A DNA stretch of 64,000 nt from Polaribacter pectinis (GCF_014352875.1 NZ_CP060695.1:961501-1025500); one strand, 5' to 3'; shown: positions 45,486-55,028, numbered from the stretch's first letter. The notes: a model not told the origin generated them from the sequence alone. Numbers and translations: made by a program.

Positions 45486-45654
45486 TTTTATATTTTTTAT
45501 TTACAACTATATGACGACTACATCTTTAATTAGTTACGTAAATAAATGAGTTTAACACAACTTTAAGAAATGGAGTTAAACTTGCTTCTAAACATTTAAA
45601 AATATAATTTAGCGCATCATACATTACCCATTTTTATTCCTAAACTTTAGAAAA

Positions 45655-46887
45655 ATGCAACCTACAACGCTTTTTTATATTCTTATATCTATATTAGTTA
45701 TCAGTTTTATTATTGATAAAATTCTAGACACATTAAATGCTAAACATTTTAATGATGAAATACCAGAAAAGTTAGCAGACGTATATGATGAAACCGAATA
45801 CAAAAAATCTCAAGCTTATAAAAAGACAAATGACAAGTTTTCTAATTTAACGTCTACATTTTCAATCATTTTAACGCTTCTTTTTTTCTTTGTTGATGGT
45901 TTTAAATATGTAGACAATTTTGCAAGAAGTTATACTGATAATCCTATTTTGGTTGCACTCATTTTCTTCGGAATAATTATGCTAGGTTCAGATATTTTAA
46001 CAACACCTTTCTCTTATTATAAAACTTTTGTTATTGAAGAAAAGTTCGGGTTTAACAAATCAACAAAAAAAATATTTTGGTTAGATAAAATTAAAGGTTG
46101 GTTTATGAGTATAATTCTTGGTGGTGGAATTTTATCACTCATAATTTGGTTTTATCAACTTACAGGAAAGAATTTTTGGGTTTATGCTTGGGTTTTAGTT
46201 GCTGTGTTTTCTTTGTTTATGAATCTGTTTTATTCAAAATTAATTGTCCCGTTATTCAATAAACAGACACCTTTAGAAGATGGAGAATTAAAATCTGCCA
46301 TAGAAAAATATGCCCAAAAAGTTGGCTTTACATTAAATAATATTTTTGTTATTGATGGTTCTAAACGATCTACAAAAGCAAATGCTTATTTTTCTGGTTT
46401 TGGTTCACAGAAAAGAATTACGTTGTTCGATACTTTAATTAATGATTTAGAAACTGACGAAATTGTAGCCGTTTTAGCACATGAAGTTGGTCATTATAAA
46501 AGAAAACACATTATTTTTAATTTAACTACTTCAATTTTATTAACTGGGTTAACCTTATTTATTTTATCCCTATTTATCAATTCGCCGCTTTTATCTCAAG
46601 CTTTGGGTGTTTCTATACCAAGTTTTCATATTGGTTTAATTGCATTCGGTATTTTGTATTCACCAATATCAGAAATTACAGGTCTATTTATGAATTATGT
46701 TTCAAGAAAATTTGAATACCAAGCAGATAATTTTGCTAAAGAAACTTTTGCTGCAAAGCCATTAATTACTTCCCTTAAAAAATTATCTAAAAATAGTTTG
46801 AGTAATTTAACACCACATCCTGCATATGTATTTATGCACTATTCACATCCAACTTTATTAGAAAGAATTCAAAATTTAGAAAAGTAA
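45655..46887 (+). CDS. M48 family (Ste24/CAAX-protease-like) membrane metalloprotease
   Basis: 410 residues with several membrane helices. The zinc site is VLAHEVGHYKRKH with the third ligand in the FEYQADNFA segment. The N-terminal M48_N region (YKSQAYKKTNDKFS) is typical of Ste24. Bacteria do not prenylate CAAX boxes in the yeast manner, so the substrate is probably membrane proteins in quality control. The gene stands 71 bases before the spoT/relA homologue. Confidence 0.92.
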   Translation: MQPTTLFYILISILVISFIIDKILDTLNAKHFNDEIPEKLADVYDETEYKKSQAYKKTNDKFSNLTSTFSIILTLLFFFVDGFKYVDNFARSYTDNPILVALIFFGIIMLGSDILTTPFSYYKTFVIEEKFGFNKSTKKIFWLDKIKGWFMSIILGGGILSLIIWFYQLTGKNFWVYAWVLVAVFSLFMNLFYSKLIVPLFNKQTPLEDGELKSAIEKYAQKVGFTLNNIFVIDGSKRSTKANAYFSGFGSQKRITLFDTLINDLETDEIVAVLAHEVGHYKRKHIIFNLTTSILLTGLTLFILSLFINSPLLSQALGVSIPSFHIGLIAFGILYSPISEITGLFMNYVSRKFEYQADNFAKETFAAKPLITSLKKLSKNSLSNLTPHPAYVFMHYSHPTLLERIQNLEK

Positions 46888-46958
46888 TTTCTTGTATGTT
46901 AAAATTCTTATTCCTAAATTCACTTTAGAATTTTAAACATCAATATTTTCAATAATTC

Positions 46959-49178
46959 ATGGAATACACAGCAACTGTAGAAGAAGAAAATAAAGAAATT
47001 GCAAATCGTTACAAAGATTTGTTAAAGGGGACTTATGAAGTTTTATCTAAAGAAGATAAAGAACTCATAAGAAAAGCTTTTGATATTGCTGTAGATGCTC
47101 ACTCTAAACAAAGAAGAAAAACAGGAGAACCTTATATTTTTCATCCAATAGCTGTAGCTAAAATAGTAGCTATGGAAATTGGTTTAGGTGCTGTTTCTAT
47201 TGCTGCTGCACTGTTACATGATGTTGTAGAAGATACTGATTATACTATTGATGATATGGAGCAATTGTTTGGAGAAACTATTGCTAGAATTGTAAACGGT
47301 TTAACCAAAATTTCTCGTTTAAATAAAGAGCAAGATGCCTCTATACAGGCAGAAAACTTCAGGAAAATGTTGCTTACATTAAATGATGATGTAAGAGTTA
47401 TTTTAATAAAAATTGCAGACAGGTTACATAACATGCAAACAATGGATGCAATGCCACCTCATAAACAGGTTAAAATTGCGTCTGAAACTTTATATATTTA
47501 TGCACCTTTAGCACATAGATTAGGGTTGTATAACATTAAAACAGAGTTAGAAGATTTAGGTTTAAAATATACAGAACCAGAAGTTTATGCAGATATTGTA
47601 ACTAAAATAAAAGAAAGTAAAGAAGAGCAACAAAGTTATTTAGAAACTTTTGCAGAAACCTTAAAAAAAGGTCTTGATAAAGAGAATTTTACTTATGATA
47701 TAAAAGGACGTTTTAAGTCCATTTACTCCATCAGAAGAAAAATGAGAAGTCAGAATGTTACTTTTGATGAAGTATATGACAAATATGCTATTAGAATTAT
47801 CTACTCACCTACTTCAGATGACGATAAATTTGATGCTTGGAAAATTTATACCATTGTAACAGATTACTTTAAACCGAATCCAACTCGATTAAGAGATTGG
47901 ATTTCTCAACCTAAATCTACAGGTTATGAAGCGTTACATATAACTGTTGTTGGCCCAAAAGCACAATGGGTAGAAGTTCAAATTCGTTCTAAAAGAATGA
48001 ATGAAATTGCAGAAAAAGGATATGCTGCCCATTTTAAATACAAACAAGGAAACACAAACGAAAGTGGTTTAGAAGCTTGGTTAAATAGATTAAAAGAATC
48101 TTTAGAAAACCAAAGTTTAAACGCTGTGGATTTTGTTGAAGAGTTTAAATTAAACTTATACTCTAAAGAAATTTATGTTTTTACTCCAAAAGGAGAATTA
48201 AAATCTTTACCAAAAGATGCATCTGCATTAGATTTTGCATTTACAATACATACAGATGTTGGATTAAAATGCAGAGGAGCAAAAGTAAACGGAAAATTAG
48301 TTCCTTTAAGCTATACTTTAAAAAGTGGAGATCAGATAGAAGTTATTACAAGTTCTACCAATAAACCAAACTCTAGATGGTTAGATTTTGTAATTACGGC
48401 TAGAGCAAAAACAAAAATTAGAGCTGCTTTAAAAGAAGAAGAAAAGTTAATTGCAGAAGAAGGAAAAGCAGCGTTGTTACGCAAACTTCGTCATTTAAAA
48501 ATTCCTTTTAATGAAAAAACAACTAATGAATTAGTTAATTATTTTAAGTTAAAAACAAGTTTCGATTTATTTTATAGGTTTGGTAACGGTGCAATAGATA
48601 ATACACAACTAAAAGCTTTTGTTTCTCAAAGAAATAGCACAATTTTAAACTTCTTTAAAACCAAGTTAAGAAGAAGTCCTACTGGTAAAGATTCTCCAGA
48701 AACAGATGAAGTTACTAACAAATATGATGCGTTAGTTTTTGGAAAAGAAGAAGAAAAATTAGATTACAAACTTTCTAAATGTTGTAATCCTATTCCTGGA
48801 GATAAAGTTTTTGGTTTTTTAACAATTAATGACGGTATTAAAGTGCATAAGATGAATTGCCCAAATGCAATTTCTTTACAATCTAACTACGCATATAGAA
48901 TTATGCAAGCTAAATGGATAGATTCTACAAAACAAGATTTTAAAGCAATTTTAAAAATAAGTGGTGTAGACAATAAAGGAATTATAAATAATGTAACTAA
49001 AATTATTTCTAATAATATGGGAGTTTTTATTAACAGTATAAATATAGCTGGAGATGAAGGTGTTTTTGAAGGAAAAATAAGCTTAAGCGTTAAAAATAGC
49101 TCTCAATTAAACAAACTTTTAATAAGCATAAAAAAAGTAGAAGGAGTAAGAAAAGTAGAACGTGTTAATACTTTGTAA
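46959..49178 (+). CDS. spoT: RelA/SpoT bifunctional (p)ppGpp synthetase/hydrolase
   Basis: 739 residues. Domain order is HD hydrolase (HPIAVAKI, ALLHDVVEDTDYT; about 50-200), synthetase (YAIRIIYSP, STGYEALHITVVGP, VEVQIRSKRM; about 240-360), TGS (IYVFTPKGELKSLP), a helical and zinc-finger region with CCNPIPGD, and a C-terminal ACT domain. The intact HDxxED motif indicates hydrolase activity. It governs the stringent response. The Fur-family gene follows after 63 bases and has its own -7 element. Confidence 0.95.
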   Translation: MEYTATVEEENKEIANRYKDLLKGTYEVLSKEDKELIRKAFDIAVDAHSKQRRKTGEPYIFHPIAVAKIVAMEIGLGAVSIAAALLHDVVEDTDYTIDDMEQLFGETIARIVNGLTKISRLNKEQDASIQAENFRKMLLTLNDDVRVILIKIADRLHNMQTMDAMPPHKQVKIASETLYIYAPLAHRLGLYNIKTELEDLGLKYTEPEVYADIVTKIKESKEEQQSYLETFAETLKKGLDKENFTYDIKGRFKSIYSIRRKMRSQNVTFDEVYDKYAIRIIYSPTSDDDKFDAWKIYTIVTDYFKPNPTRLRDWISQPKSTGYEALHITVVGPKAQWVEVQIRSKRMNEIAEKGYAAHFKYKQGNTNESGLEAWLNRLKESLENQSLNAVDFVEEFKLNLYSKEIYVFTPKGELKSLPKDASALDFAFTIHTDVGLKCRGAKVNGKLVPLSYTLKSGDQIEVITSSTNKPNSRWLDFVITARAKTKIRAALKEEEKLIAEEGKAALLRKLRHLKIPFNEKTTNELVNYFKLKTSFDLFYRFGNGAIDNTQLKAFVSQRNSTILNFFKTKLRRSPTGKDSPETDEVTNKYDALVFGKEEEKLDYKLSKCCNPIPGDKVFGFLTINDGIKVHKMNCPNAISLQSNYAYRIMQAKWIDSTKQDFKAILKISGVDNKGIINNVTKIISNNMGVFINSINIAGDEGVFEGKISLSVKNSSQLNKLLISIKKVEGVRKVERVNTL

Positions 49179-49220
49179 ATATCATTCTTTCAAAAAGTCT
49201 TTTTTATTAAGAAATAACTG

Positions 49221-49228
49221 TAAATTTG
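49221..49228 (+). promoter_or_regulatory. Probable -7 element of the Fur-family gene
   Basis: TAAATTTG matches TAnnTTTG. It lies so near ATG 49242 that the ATG at 49251 would give a leader closer to that of other genes here. Confidence 0.45.
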
Positions 49229-49241
49229 TTTTTTCGTAAAA

Positions 49242-49700
49242 ATGAAATCCATGAGTAATTCTCTTGAAAATCAAGAAATAGTTAAAAAAGTTTTTACTAC
49301 TTATCTAGAAGAAAACAAACACAGAAAAACTCCTGAACGTTACGCTATACTTCAAGAAATATACGCAGCAGAAGAACATTTCGATATAGAATCTCTCTAT
49401 ATTAAAATGAAAAACAAGAATTATCGTGTAAGTCGAGCTACTTTGTACAATACTATAGATTTATTGCAAGATTGCGGTTTGGTAAGAAAACATCAATTCG
49501 ATGGGCAATCTATGGCACGTTATGAAAAAAGTTATTTCGATAAAAATCACGATCATGTAATTTTTACAGATTCTGGTGAAGTAAAAGAGTTTTGCGATCC
49601 AAGAATACAAATTATAAAAAAAACCATAGAAGAAGTTTTTGATATTGATATTCATAATCATTCACTTTATTTTTATGGAACAAAAAAGAACAAATCTTAA
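49242..49700 (+). CDS. Fur family transcriptional regulator
   Basis: 152 residues (149 if the second ATG at 49251 is used). The winged-helix DNA-binding domain covers residues 15-90 ([35 protein letters not shown]). The dimerisation and metal domain contains [20 protein letters not shown]. The HxH and the downstream cysteine are kept, but the usual CxxC pairs are not seen, so the structural zinc may be absent. It could be Fur, Zur or PerR-like. The gene order spoT-fur-purA probably reflects shared transcription. Confidence 0.9.
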   Translation: MKSMSNSLENQEIVKKVFTTYLEENKHRKTPERYAILQEIYAAEEHFDIESLYIKMKNKNYRVSRATLYNTIDLLQDCGLVRKHQFDGQSMARYEKSYFDKNHDHVIFTDSGEVKEFCDPRIQIIKKTIEEVFDIDIHNHSLYFYGTKKNKS

Positions 49701-49740
49701 TTAACAATACAACAACACAAACAACAAATTAACACAACTA

Positions 49741-51012
49741 ATGGCTGTAGATTTATTACTAGGATTACAATGGGGAGATGAAGGAAAAGGTAAAATTGTA
49801 GATGTACTTACATCAAAATATGACATCATTGCTCGCTTTCAAGGTGGCCCAAATGCTGGACATACATTAATTTTTGATGGATTTAAACACGTTTTACACA
49901 CAATTCCTTCTGGAATTTTTCACAAAACAGCATTAAATGTTGTTGGAAATGGAGTTGTAATTGACCCAGTTATCTTTAAAAAAGAACTAGAAAATTTAGA
50001 CAAACATAACATCGATTATACCTCTAAATTATTAATATCTAGAAAAGCACATTTAATTTTACCAACACACAGATTATTAGATGCAGCTTCAGAAACTTCT
50101 AAAGGAAAAGCAAAAATTGGTTCTACTTTAAAAGGAATTGGCCCAACTTATATGGACAAAACCGGTAGAAACGGAATGAGAGTTGGAGATTTAGAATTAG
50201 AAAACTGGAAAGAAAAATATGATGCTTTAACAGAAAAGCATTTAAAAATGTTAGCTTTTTTTGATGTAAAAATTGAATATGATTTAAAAGAGCTAGAAGC
50301 TGAATTTAGAAAAGGAATAGATAAATTAAAAACATTACAATTTATTGATAGCGAAGAGTTTTTAAATCAGGCTATAAAAGATAAAAAGACAATTTTAGCT
50401 GAAGGCGCACAAGGATCTTTATTAGATATTGATTTTGGAACATACCCATTTGTAACTTCATCTAATACAACAGCTGCAGGTGCTTGTACAGGTTTAGGTG
50501 TTGCGCCAAACAGAATTGGTGAAGTTTTTGGAATTTTTAAAGCTTACACAACACGTGTTGGTTCTGGACCATTTCCAACTGAATTATTTGACAAAGATGG
50601 TGAAGATATGGCAAGAATTGGTCATGAATTTGGAGCTACAACAGGAAGACCAAGAAGATGTGGTTGGTTAGATCTAGTTGCCTTAAAATACGCTGTAGAT
50701 GTAAATGGTGTTACTCAATTAATGATGATGAAAGGAGATGTTCTTTCTGGTTTTGATACTTTAAAAGTATGTACTTCTTACAATTATAAAGGAGAAGAAA
50801 TTTCTCATTTACCATATAATATTGAGCCTGAAAATGTTTCTGTAAATTATTCTGAATTTAAAGGTTGGGATGAAGATTTAACAAAAATGACTTCTGCAGA
50901 TCAATTACCAAAGAATTTATTAGACTATGTTGCTTTTATTGAAAAAGAAACTGGAGTTCCTGTATCTATTGTTTCTGTTGGTCCAGATAGAAAACAGACA
51001 ATTAATAGGTAA
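49741..51012 (+). CDS. purA: Adenylosuccinate synthetase
   Basis: 423 residues, full length. The GTP-binding motif LQWGDEGKGKIVD (about 9-21), FQGGPNAGHT, GTKGIGP-like LKGIGPTYMDK, and EGAQGSLLDIDFGTYPFVTSSNTT are all canonical. It converts IMP and aspartate to adenylosuccinate with GTP. It follows the Fur-family gene by 40 bases and ends at a strong terminator. Confidence 0.97.
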   Translation: MAVDLLLGLQWGDEGKGKIVDVLTSKYDIIARFQGGPNAGHTLIFDGFKHVLHTIPSGIFHKTALNVVGNGVVIDPVIFKKELENLDKHNIDYTSKLLISRKAHLILPTHRLLDAASETSKGKAKIGSTLKGIGPTYMDKTGRNGMRVGDLELENWKEKYDALTEKHLKMLAFFDVKIEYDLKELEAEFRKGIDKLKTLQFIDSEEFLNQAIKDKKTILAEGAQGSLLDIDFGTYPFVTSSNTTAAGACTGLGVAPNRIGEVFGIFKAYTTRVGSGPFPTELFDKDGEDMARIGHEFGATTGRPRRCGWLDLVALKYAVDVNGVTQLMMMKGDVLSGFDTLKVCTSYNYKGEEISHLPYNIEPENVSVNYSEFKGWDEDLTKMTSADQLPKNLLDYVAFIEKETGVPVSIVSVGPDRKQTINR

Positions 51013-51035
51013 TATTTATAAAATAAGAATTTGCA

Positions 51036-51072
51036 AAAAAGCATCATTTAATTCATTAAATGATGCTTTTTC
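51036..51072 (+). terminator. Intrinsic terminator of purA
   Basis: A 17-bp perfect stem (51036-51052 with 51055-51071) has a very tight loop and a following T run. Confidence 0.88.
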
Positions 51073-51171
51073 TATTAAAAAACTAACTAAAAAATATTTT
51101 AAATATTATTTGTAGCCACTACTCTATTTTATACTATTGTGGTAATTTATATTCCTAATTGAAATAAATTA

Positions 51172-51510
51172 TTATTCAATTACTTTTTTAACCCTACTTG
51201 TTTCGTCATTTTTTGTTAATGTCAATCGTATAACACTATCTTCTTTTGCTTTTAAGTCATGAGGAACATTACTATCTAAGCTTATTAAATTTCCTTTTTG
51301 AAGATTTAAAACTTCATTTTCTACACCAAAATCTATATTTCCATTCACAATTTCAACAACAATTGGGTAAGATGTTTTGTGCTTTTTCATCTCTGTTCCT
51401 TTATGCATTGCAATTCTTATTTCTTTTGTAAATGAAGTTTCGAACAATACTTTTATTAAAGGTTTTTCTTTGTTAAATTCTAATTCATTAAATATATCTG
51501 CTGTTTTCAT
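51172..51510 (-). CDS. Small cupin-domain protein
   Basis: 112 residues with a single cupin fold (MHKGTEMKKHKTSYPIVVEIVNG, LISLDSNVPHDLKAKEDS). Metal-binding histidines are fewer than in enzyme cupins: one in KKHKT and one in VPHDL. It is the last gene of the nirK operon, 29 bases after the truncated haemoglobin. Cupins of this sort are common beside nitrogen-oxide genes and may sense or protect against them. Specific function is unknown. Confidence 0.8.
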   Translation of the reverse strand: MKTADIFNELEFNKEKPLIKVLFETSFTKEIRIAMHKGTEMKKHKTSYPIVVEIVNGNIDFGVENEVLNLQKGNLISLDSNVPHDLKAKEDSVIRLTLTKNDETSRVKKVIE

Positions 51511-51539
51511 TTTTATGATTTTTGATAATTATTTTTATG

Positions 51540-51929
51540 TTAACGATGATTAAAAATCGCCATAAACTGTCCATGAGCCATTCTTCTAGATGCTTCTTTT
51601 GCTTTGTTTGCTAATAACCCTTCAAAATGTTCGTCTATAGTTTGAAACCAAATTTGTAACCACCGTCCAAAATGTTCTTGACTTGTATTGTGGTTTAAGT
51701 TTCTATCTACATTTAAATGTTTCTGTGTTGGGTTTCCTTTAAATTTAGCAATTCCAAAAAGATTGGTTTCCCAGAAATCTGTTAGTTTCTCTAAATGTTC
51801 TGGCCATCTTTCTTCAGGAATATGACTGTTGAAAATAGGTCCCAACAAATCATCTTTTCTTATTTTAGAATAAAATATGTTTACTAATAGCGAAATATCT
51901 TCTCTTGTTTCTATCTCTTTCATAAACAT
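51540..51929 (-). CDS. Group III truncated haemoglobin
   Basis: 129 residues, or 127 from the second ATG at 51923. The 2/2 globin fold is evident: PIFNSHIPEERWPEHLEKLTDFWE, LFGIAKFKGNPTQKHL, then EHFGRWLQIWFQTIDEHF. The proximal histidine is the one in EHFGRW. Group III members bind oxygen or nitric oxide and are often tied to NO tolerance. Its place between sco and cupin in the nirK operon supports NO detoxification. Confidence 0.92.
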   Translation of the reverse strand: MFMKEIETREDISLLVNIFYSKIRKDDLLGPIFNSHIPEERWPEHLEKLTDFWETNLFGIAKFKGNPTQKHLNVDRNLNHNTSQEHFGRWLQIWFQTIDEHFEGLLANKAKEASRRMAHGQFMAIFNHR

Positions 51930-52652
51930 CTATTGATTATTTACTGTTTCCATAATTTTTTCGATGGTTTCTTTATTATTTACCCCCAAACCTTCTTGCT
52001 GATGCACCAATTCTCCTTGTGGGTTAAAAACACTAATTATATTAGAATGTGAAAAATCTAAAGGAGATATTTCTTTATATTTTACGGATAAAACATTCGC
52101 AAATTCTCTAACACCACTCTCTGTTCCTTGTAAAAGCGTCCATTCATTACCATCCATATAATTTTCTATGGCAAACTCTTTCAATCTTTTTGGCGTATCT
52201 GTTTCTGGATCTATACTTACCAAAACATACTGAACATCTTCGTTTAATTCTTTCGGAATTTTGTCTTTAATATTTCTCATATCTGCAGATAATCTTGGGC
52301 AAGCAGCTTTACAAGTTGTGTAAATCATTACCATGACCAAAGTTTTTCCTTTTAGTTCTTTTAATTGGATAGTTTTTCCTTCTTCTGTATTCCATTTAGA
52401 AGTTAGGTTAAAAATTGATTCTTCTGAAATTTTATCACTTAAAATCTTTTTATTTTTTTCTAATAATTTTGAATTTGGTCTTAAATCCATTTTACAAATT
52501 GGACAAGAACCTTTTTCTCCATAAACTTTTTCGCCTTCACATTTCATTGGACATTGAAAACCAATTTCAACTACTTTTTTTGTTTCTTTTTTATCACAAG
52601 AAACTAATAATGTAACTGTTACAAAAAATATTATTTTTATTATCTGTTTCAT
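51930..52652 (-). CDS. SCO family copper protein with N-terminal metal-binding module
   Basis: 240 residues from ATG 52652, which avoids overlap with the previous gene. A start at 52670 also exists. Lipobox LLVSC anchors it. Residues about 25-55 form a heavy-metal-binding module with CPMKCEG and CPICKMDL. The SCO domain follows with the copper site TTCKAACPRL (CxxxC) and the distal histidine in DFSHSNII. SCO proteins deliver copper to cupro-enzymes, and here the obvious client is the copper nitrite reductase NirK two genes upstream. Confidence 0.9.
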   Translation of the reverse strand: MKQIIKIIFFVTVTLLVSCDKKETKKVVEIGFQCPMKCEGEKVYGEKGSCPICKMDLRPNSKLLEKNKKILSDKISEESIFNLTSKWNTEEGKTIQLKELKGKTLVMVMIYTTCKAACPRLSADMRNIKDKIPKELNEDVQYVLVSIDPETDTPKRLKEFAIENYMDGNEWTLLQGTESGVREFANVLSVKYKEISPLDFSHSNIISVFNPQGELVHQQEGLGVNNKETIEKIMETVNNQ

Positions 52653-52659
52653 TTTTCTT

Positions 52660-53427
52660 TTATTTATCATCTTTTACACATCTAAAACCGAGGTTTTTCA
52701 TTGTATATTTCGCTTTTAAACTTCCTCTAATTGCATAACGCATAAATGCTGCATAATTCATTAAATCTGTTGCATTTACAGCTGCACTTCCACAGAACAA
52801 ATTACTATCTGTATCTACATCTTTTCTCGATTCTCCCGTAATTAAAACCGAATTAAAATCTGAAGTCCACTCCCAAACTAAACCATGTAAATCATAAACT
52901 CGCCAATAATTTTTAAAAGTAGAACCAATTGTTTGATTGAATGTTTTTGGTTTTTCATACCAACTTAAAATAAAGGCATTATACTCTTTCAATTTTCTTG
53001 CATCTGGCATTTTTTTGTTAGCCATTGCAACATATTCCCATTCATCTACAGTTGGCAATCTTTTTCCTTGATTTTCACAATAACTTTTGGCTGCAAACCA
53101 AGAGATATTTGTAATAGGAGAATTCGATTTTTGATTATGATTTAGAATTGTGTCCGTTTTCCAATCTCTTAAATAACTTGCATCAACAAATAATTTAATA
53201 GCTTTACTTCTTTGCCATTTTGGTTGCTTTTTTACAAACGCTAAATACTCTTTATTGGTAACAGGGTATACATCCATCAAAAAATTATCAATAGAAACTT
53301 TCATAGAGTCTCTACCATATAAAGGAATGTATTCTCCTCCTTTTATTGGTACCATTTTAGATTGACAATTTGTTATAATTGAATTTAAAAACAGCACACA
53401 AATTGTCAATCTTAAAATAGTTTTCAT
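52660..53427 (-). CDS. nirV: NirV-like protein (formylglycine-generating-enzyme/sulfatase-modifying fold)
   Basis: 255 residues with a signal peptide of about 20 residues. The FGE-sulfatase fold is clear: MVPIKGGEYIPLYG, FLMDVYPVTNKEYLAFV, PITNISWFAAKSYCENQGKRLPT, WEWTSDF and NLGFRC. True formylglycine-generating enzymes have two catalytic cysteines near the C-terminus. Here only FCGSA is present and the second is missing, so that chemistry is unlikely. The gene lies two bases after nirK, as nirV does in other denitrifiers, and probably helps NirK maturation. Confidence 0.82.
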   Translation of the reverse strand: MKTILRLTICVLFLNSIITNCQSKMVPIKGGEYIPLYGRDSMKVSIDNFLMDVYPVTNKEYLAFVKKQPKWQRSKAIKLFVDASYLRDWKTDTILNHNQKSNSPITNISWFAAKSYCENQGKRLPTVDEWEYVAMANKKMPDARKLKEYNAFILSWYEKPKTFNQTIGSTFKNYWRVYDLHGLVWEWTSDFNSVLITGESRKDVDTDSNLFCGSAAVNATDLMNYAAFMRYAIRGSLKAKYTMKNLGFRCVKDDK

Positions 53428-53429
53428 GC

Positions 53430-54884
53430 TTATTTATTTTTAACTTCTTTAACCGTTTTTACGCTAACATTGGTTTTGTTATTGCCCCAAGAATTGTAAA
53501 CGTAAGTCATAACATCTGCAACTTCTTCATCCGTTAAGGTCTGTTTAGTCATTATACTGTTATATTTTTTTCCATTTACAGTAATTTCTCCTGTTTTTCC
53601 ATGCAACACAATACCTATAGCTCTTTTTACATCAGCATTTAAATAATCTGATTTTGCCAAAGGAGGAAAAGCATTTGGTATTCCTTGTCCTTCTGCTTGA
53701 TGACAAGCAAAACATGTTTTCATGTACACTTGTTTTCCATCTGCAATCTTTTGTGCCAATGTTTTATCTTTGGTTGAAACAGCTTCTTTCTTTTTTTCTT
53801 TAGATTCTGGCATTGTTTGAATTGTGCTTCCTTCTGGGTGATAAATACCTTCTTGTTTAATACCAGAATATAAATCCTTTTTTTCTTCTCCTGTTACTTT
53901 TAACATTCCTAAAGCACCTTTGTTAAATGCTCTAAAGATTGCGTGATCTACTAAAATAAATGTCCCAGGAACATCAACTTTAAAATCTACAATTGCTGCT
54001 CCACCTGCAGGAATAGAAGTAGTTTGAACATTTTTATTGATTAAATCTCCACCTTCTACATGTACATTATCGAAAATCTCACCAATAACATGAAATGAAG
54101 AAGTTAAATTTGGCCCACCATTACCAACATATAAACGTACAGTTTCGCCAACATTTGCTGTAATTGCATTGTCACCAGTTAAGGCTCCTACTTTTCCGTT
54201 AAAAACTACATAATCTGCATCTTCTTTTACAGCTTTTGTCATATCGAAAGGCTGTAAACCTTTTTCCCCAGTAGCTCCTTTTGTGTAAAAATCTCCTTGC
54301 ATAATGTAATATTCTTTATCAACTTTTGGCAAACCACCTTCTGGTTCTACTAAAATTAAACCATACATTCCGTTTGCAATATGCATTCCTACAGGTGCAG
54401 TTGCACAATGATATACATATAAACCAGGATTTAAAGTTTTAAACGAAAACGTTTTTTTATGGCCTGGCGCTACAAAAGAAGATTCTGCTCCACCTCCTGG
54501 GCCAGTTACAGCGTGTAAATCTATATTATGTGGTAATTTATTATCTGGGTGATTAGATAACGTAAACTCTACTAAATCTCCTACTCTAGTTCTTATAAAA
54601 CTTCCTGGTACAGAACCTCCAAAAGTCCAATAAACATATTGCACACCATCAGACATGGTTCCTTCTTTTTCAAGAATTTCCATATTTACTAATAGTTTTT
54701 TTGCAGTTCTATTTCCTACTGGCGCAGGAACATAAGGTGGAGAAGTCAATTCTGCATCCATGGTTCCTTGTATATAAATATCTGCTGTATTTATACTTGC
54801 CATTTCTTTTTTATCTTCACTTTTACAACTTACTATTATTAAGCTTGTAATAATTAGTAAAGAAGCCATTTTAAATAGTTTCAT
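53430..54884 (-). CDS. nirK: Copper nitrite reductase NirK with C-terminal cytochrome c domain
   Basis: 484 residues, longer than the usual 340-380 because of a C-terminal cytochrome c domain with haem motif CFACH (about 390-395) and MTKQTL-type distal methionine. Lipobox IIVSC. Two cupredoxin domains carry copper ligands: H119, H124 (LPHNIDLHA), H159-C160, H168 and M173 ([15 protein letters not shown]), and a later histidine in SFHVIGE. It reduces nitrite to nitric oxide in the periplasm. It is the first gene of a five-gene operon. A presumed regulator site AAAGA-N8-TCTTT lies 31 bases before its ATG. Confidence 0.93.
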   Translation of the reverse strand: MKLFKMASLLIITSLIIVSCKSEDKKEMASINTADIYIQGTMDAELTSPPYVPAPVGNRTAKKLLVNMEILEKEGTMSDGVQYVYWTFGGSVPGSFIRTRVGDLVEFTLSNHPDNKLPHNIDLHAVTGPGGGAESSFVAPGHKKTFSFKTLNPGLYVYHCATAPVGMHIANGMYGLILVEPEGGLPKVDKEYYIMQGDFYTKGATGEKGLQPFDMTKAVKEDADYVVFNGKVGALTGDNAITANVGETVRLYVGNGGPNLTSSFHVIGEIFDNVHVEGGDLINKNVQTTSIPAGGAAIVDFKVDVPGTFILVDHAIFRAFNKGALGMLKVTGEEKKDLYSGIKQEGIYHPEGSTIQTMPESKEKKKEAVSTKDKTLAQKIADGKQVYMKTCFACHQAEGQGIPNAFPPLAKSDYLNADVKRAIGIVLHGKTGEITVNGKKYNSIMTKQTLTDEEVADVMTYVYNSWGNNKTNVSVKTVKEVKNK

Positions 54885-54914
54885 TTATTTTTGTTTTTAG
54901 TTAATTTAAAATAA

Positions 54915-54932
54915 AAAGACCTTTTTATCTTT
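54915..54932. promoter_or_regulatory. Operator candidate upstream of nirK (AAAGA-N8-TCTTT)
   Basis: AAAGA (54915-54919) and TCTTT (54928-54932) are inverted half-sites with 8 bases between. An identical arrangement is found at 54988-55005 before the divergent regulator gene. Confidence 0.6.
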
Positions 54933-54987
54933 TATAAAACAAATTTAAGATTCTTTTAAATTGTGAAATATGACAATTATCATATAA

Positions 54988-55005
54988 AAAGATAATTTTA
55001 TCTTT
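54988..55005. promoter_or_regulatory. Operator candidate upstream of the Rrf2/NsrR-like gene (AAAGA-N8-TCTTT)
   Basis: The inverted arms are AAAGATAA and TTATCTTT with a TT centre. The site ends one base before the -7 element of the regulator gene, the position expected for an autorepressor. Confidence 0.65.
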
Positions 55006-55006
55006 A

Positions 55007-55014
55007 TATTTTTG
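55007..55014 (+). promoter_or_regulatory. -7 element of the Rrf2/NsrR-like gene
   Basis: TATTTTTG matches TAnnTTTG and lies 15 bases before the ATG, right next to the operator candidate. Confidence 0.55.
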
Positions 55015-55028
55015 TAAAAATAAATTCT

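Noticed and set aside
50927..51115. 62-codon frame overlapping the purA 3' end
   Set aside because: It runs through the purA terminator stem and most of its start is in purA coding sequence in another frame.
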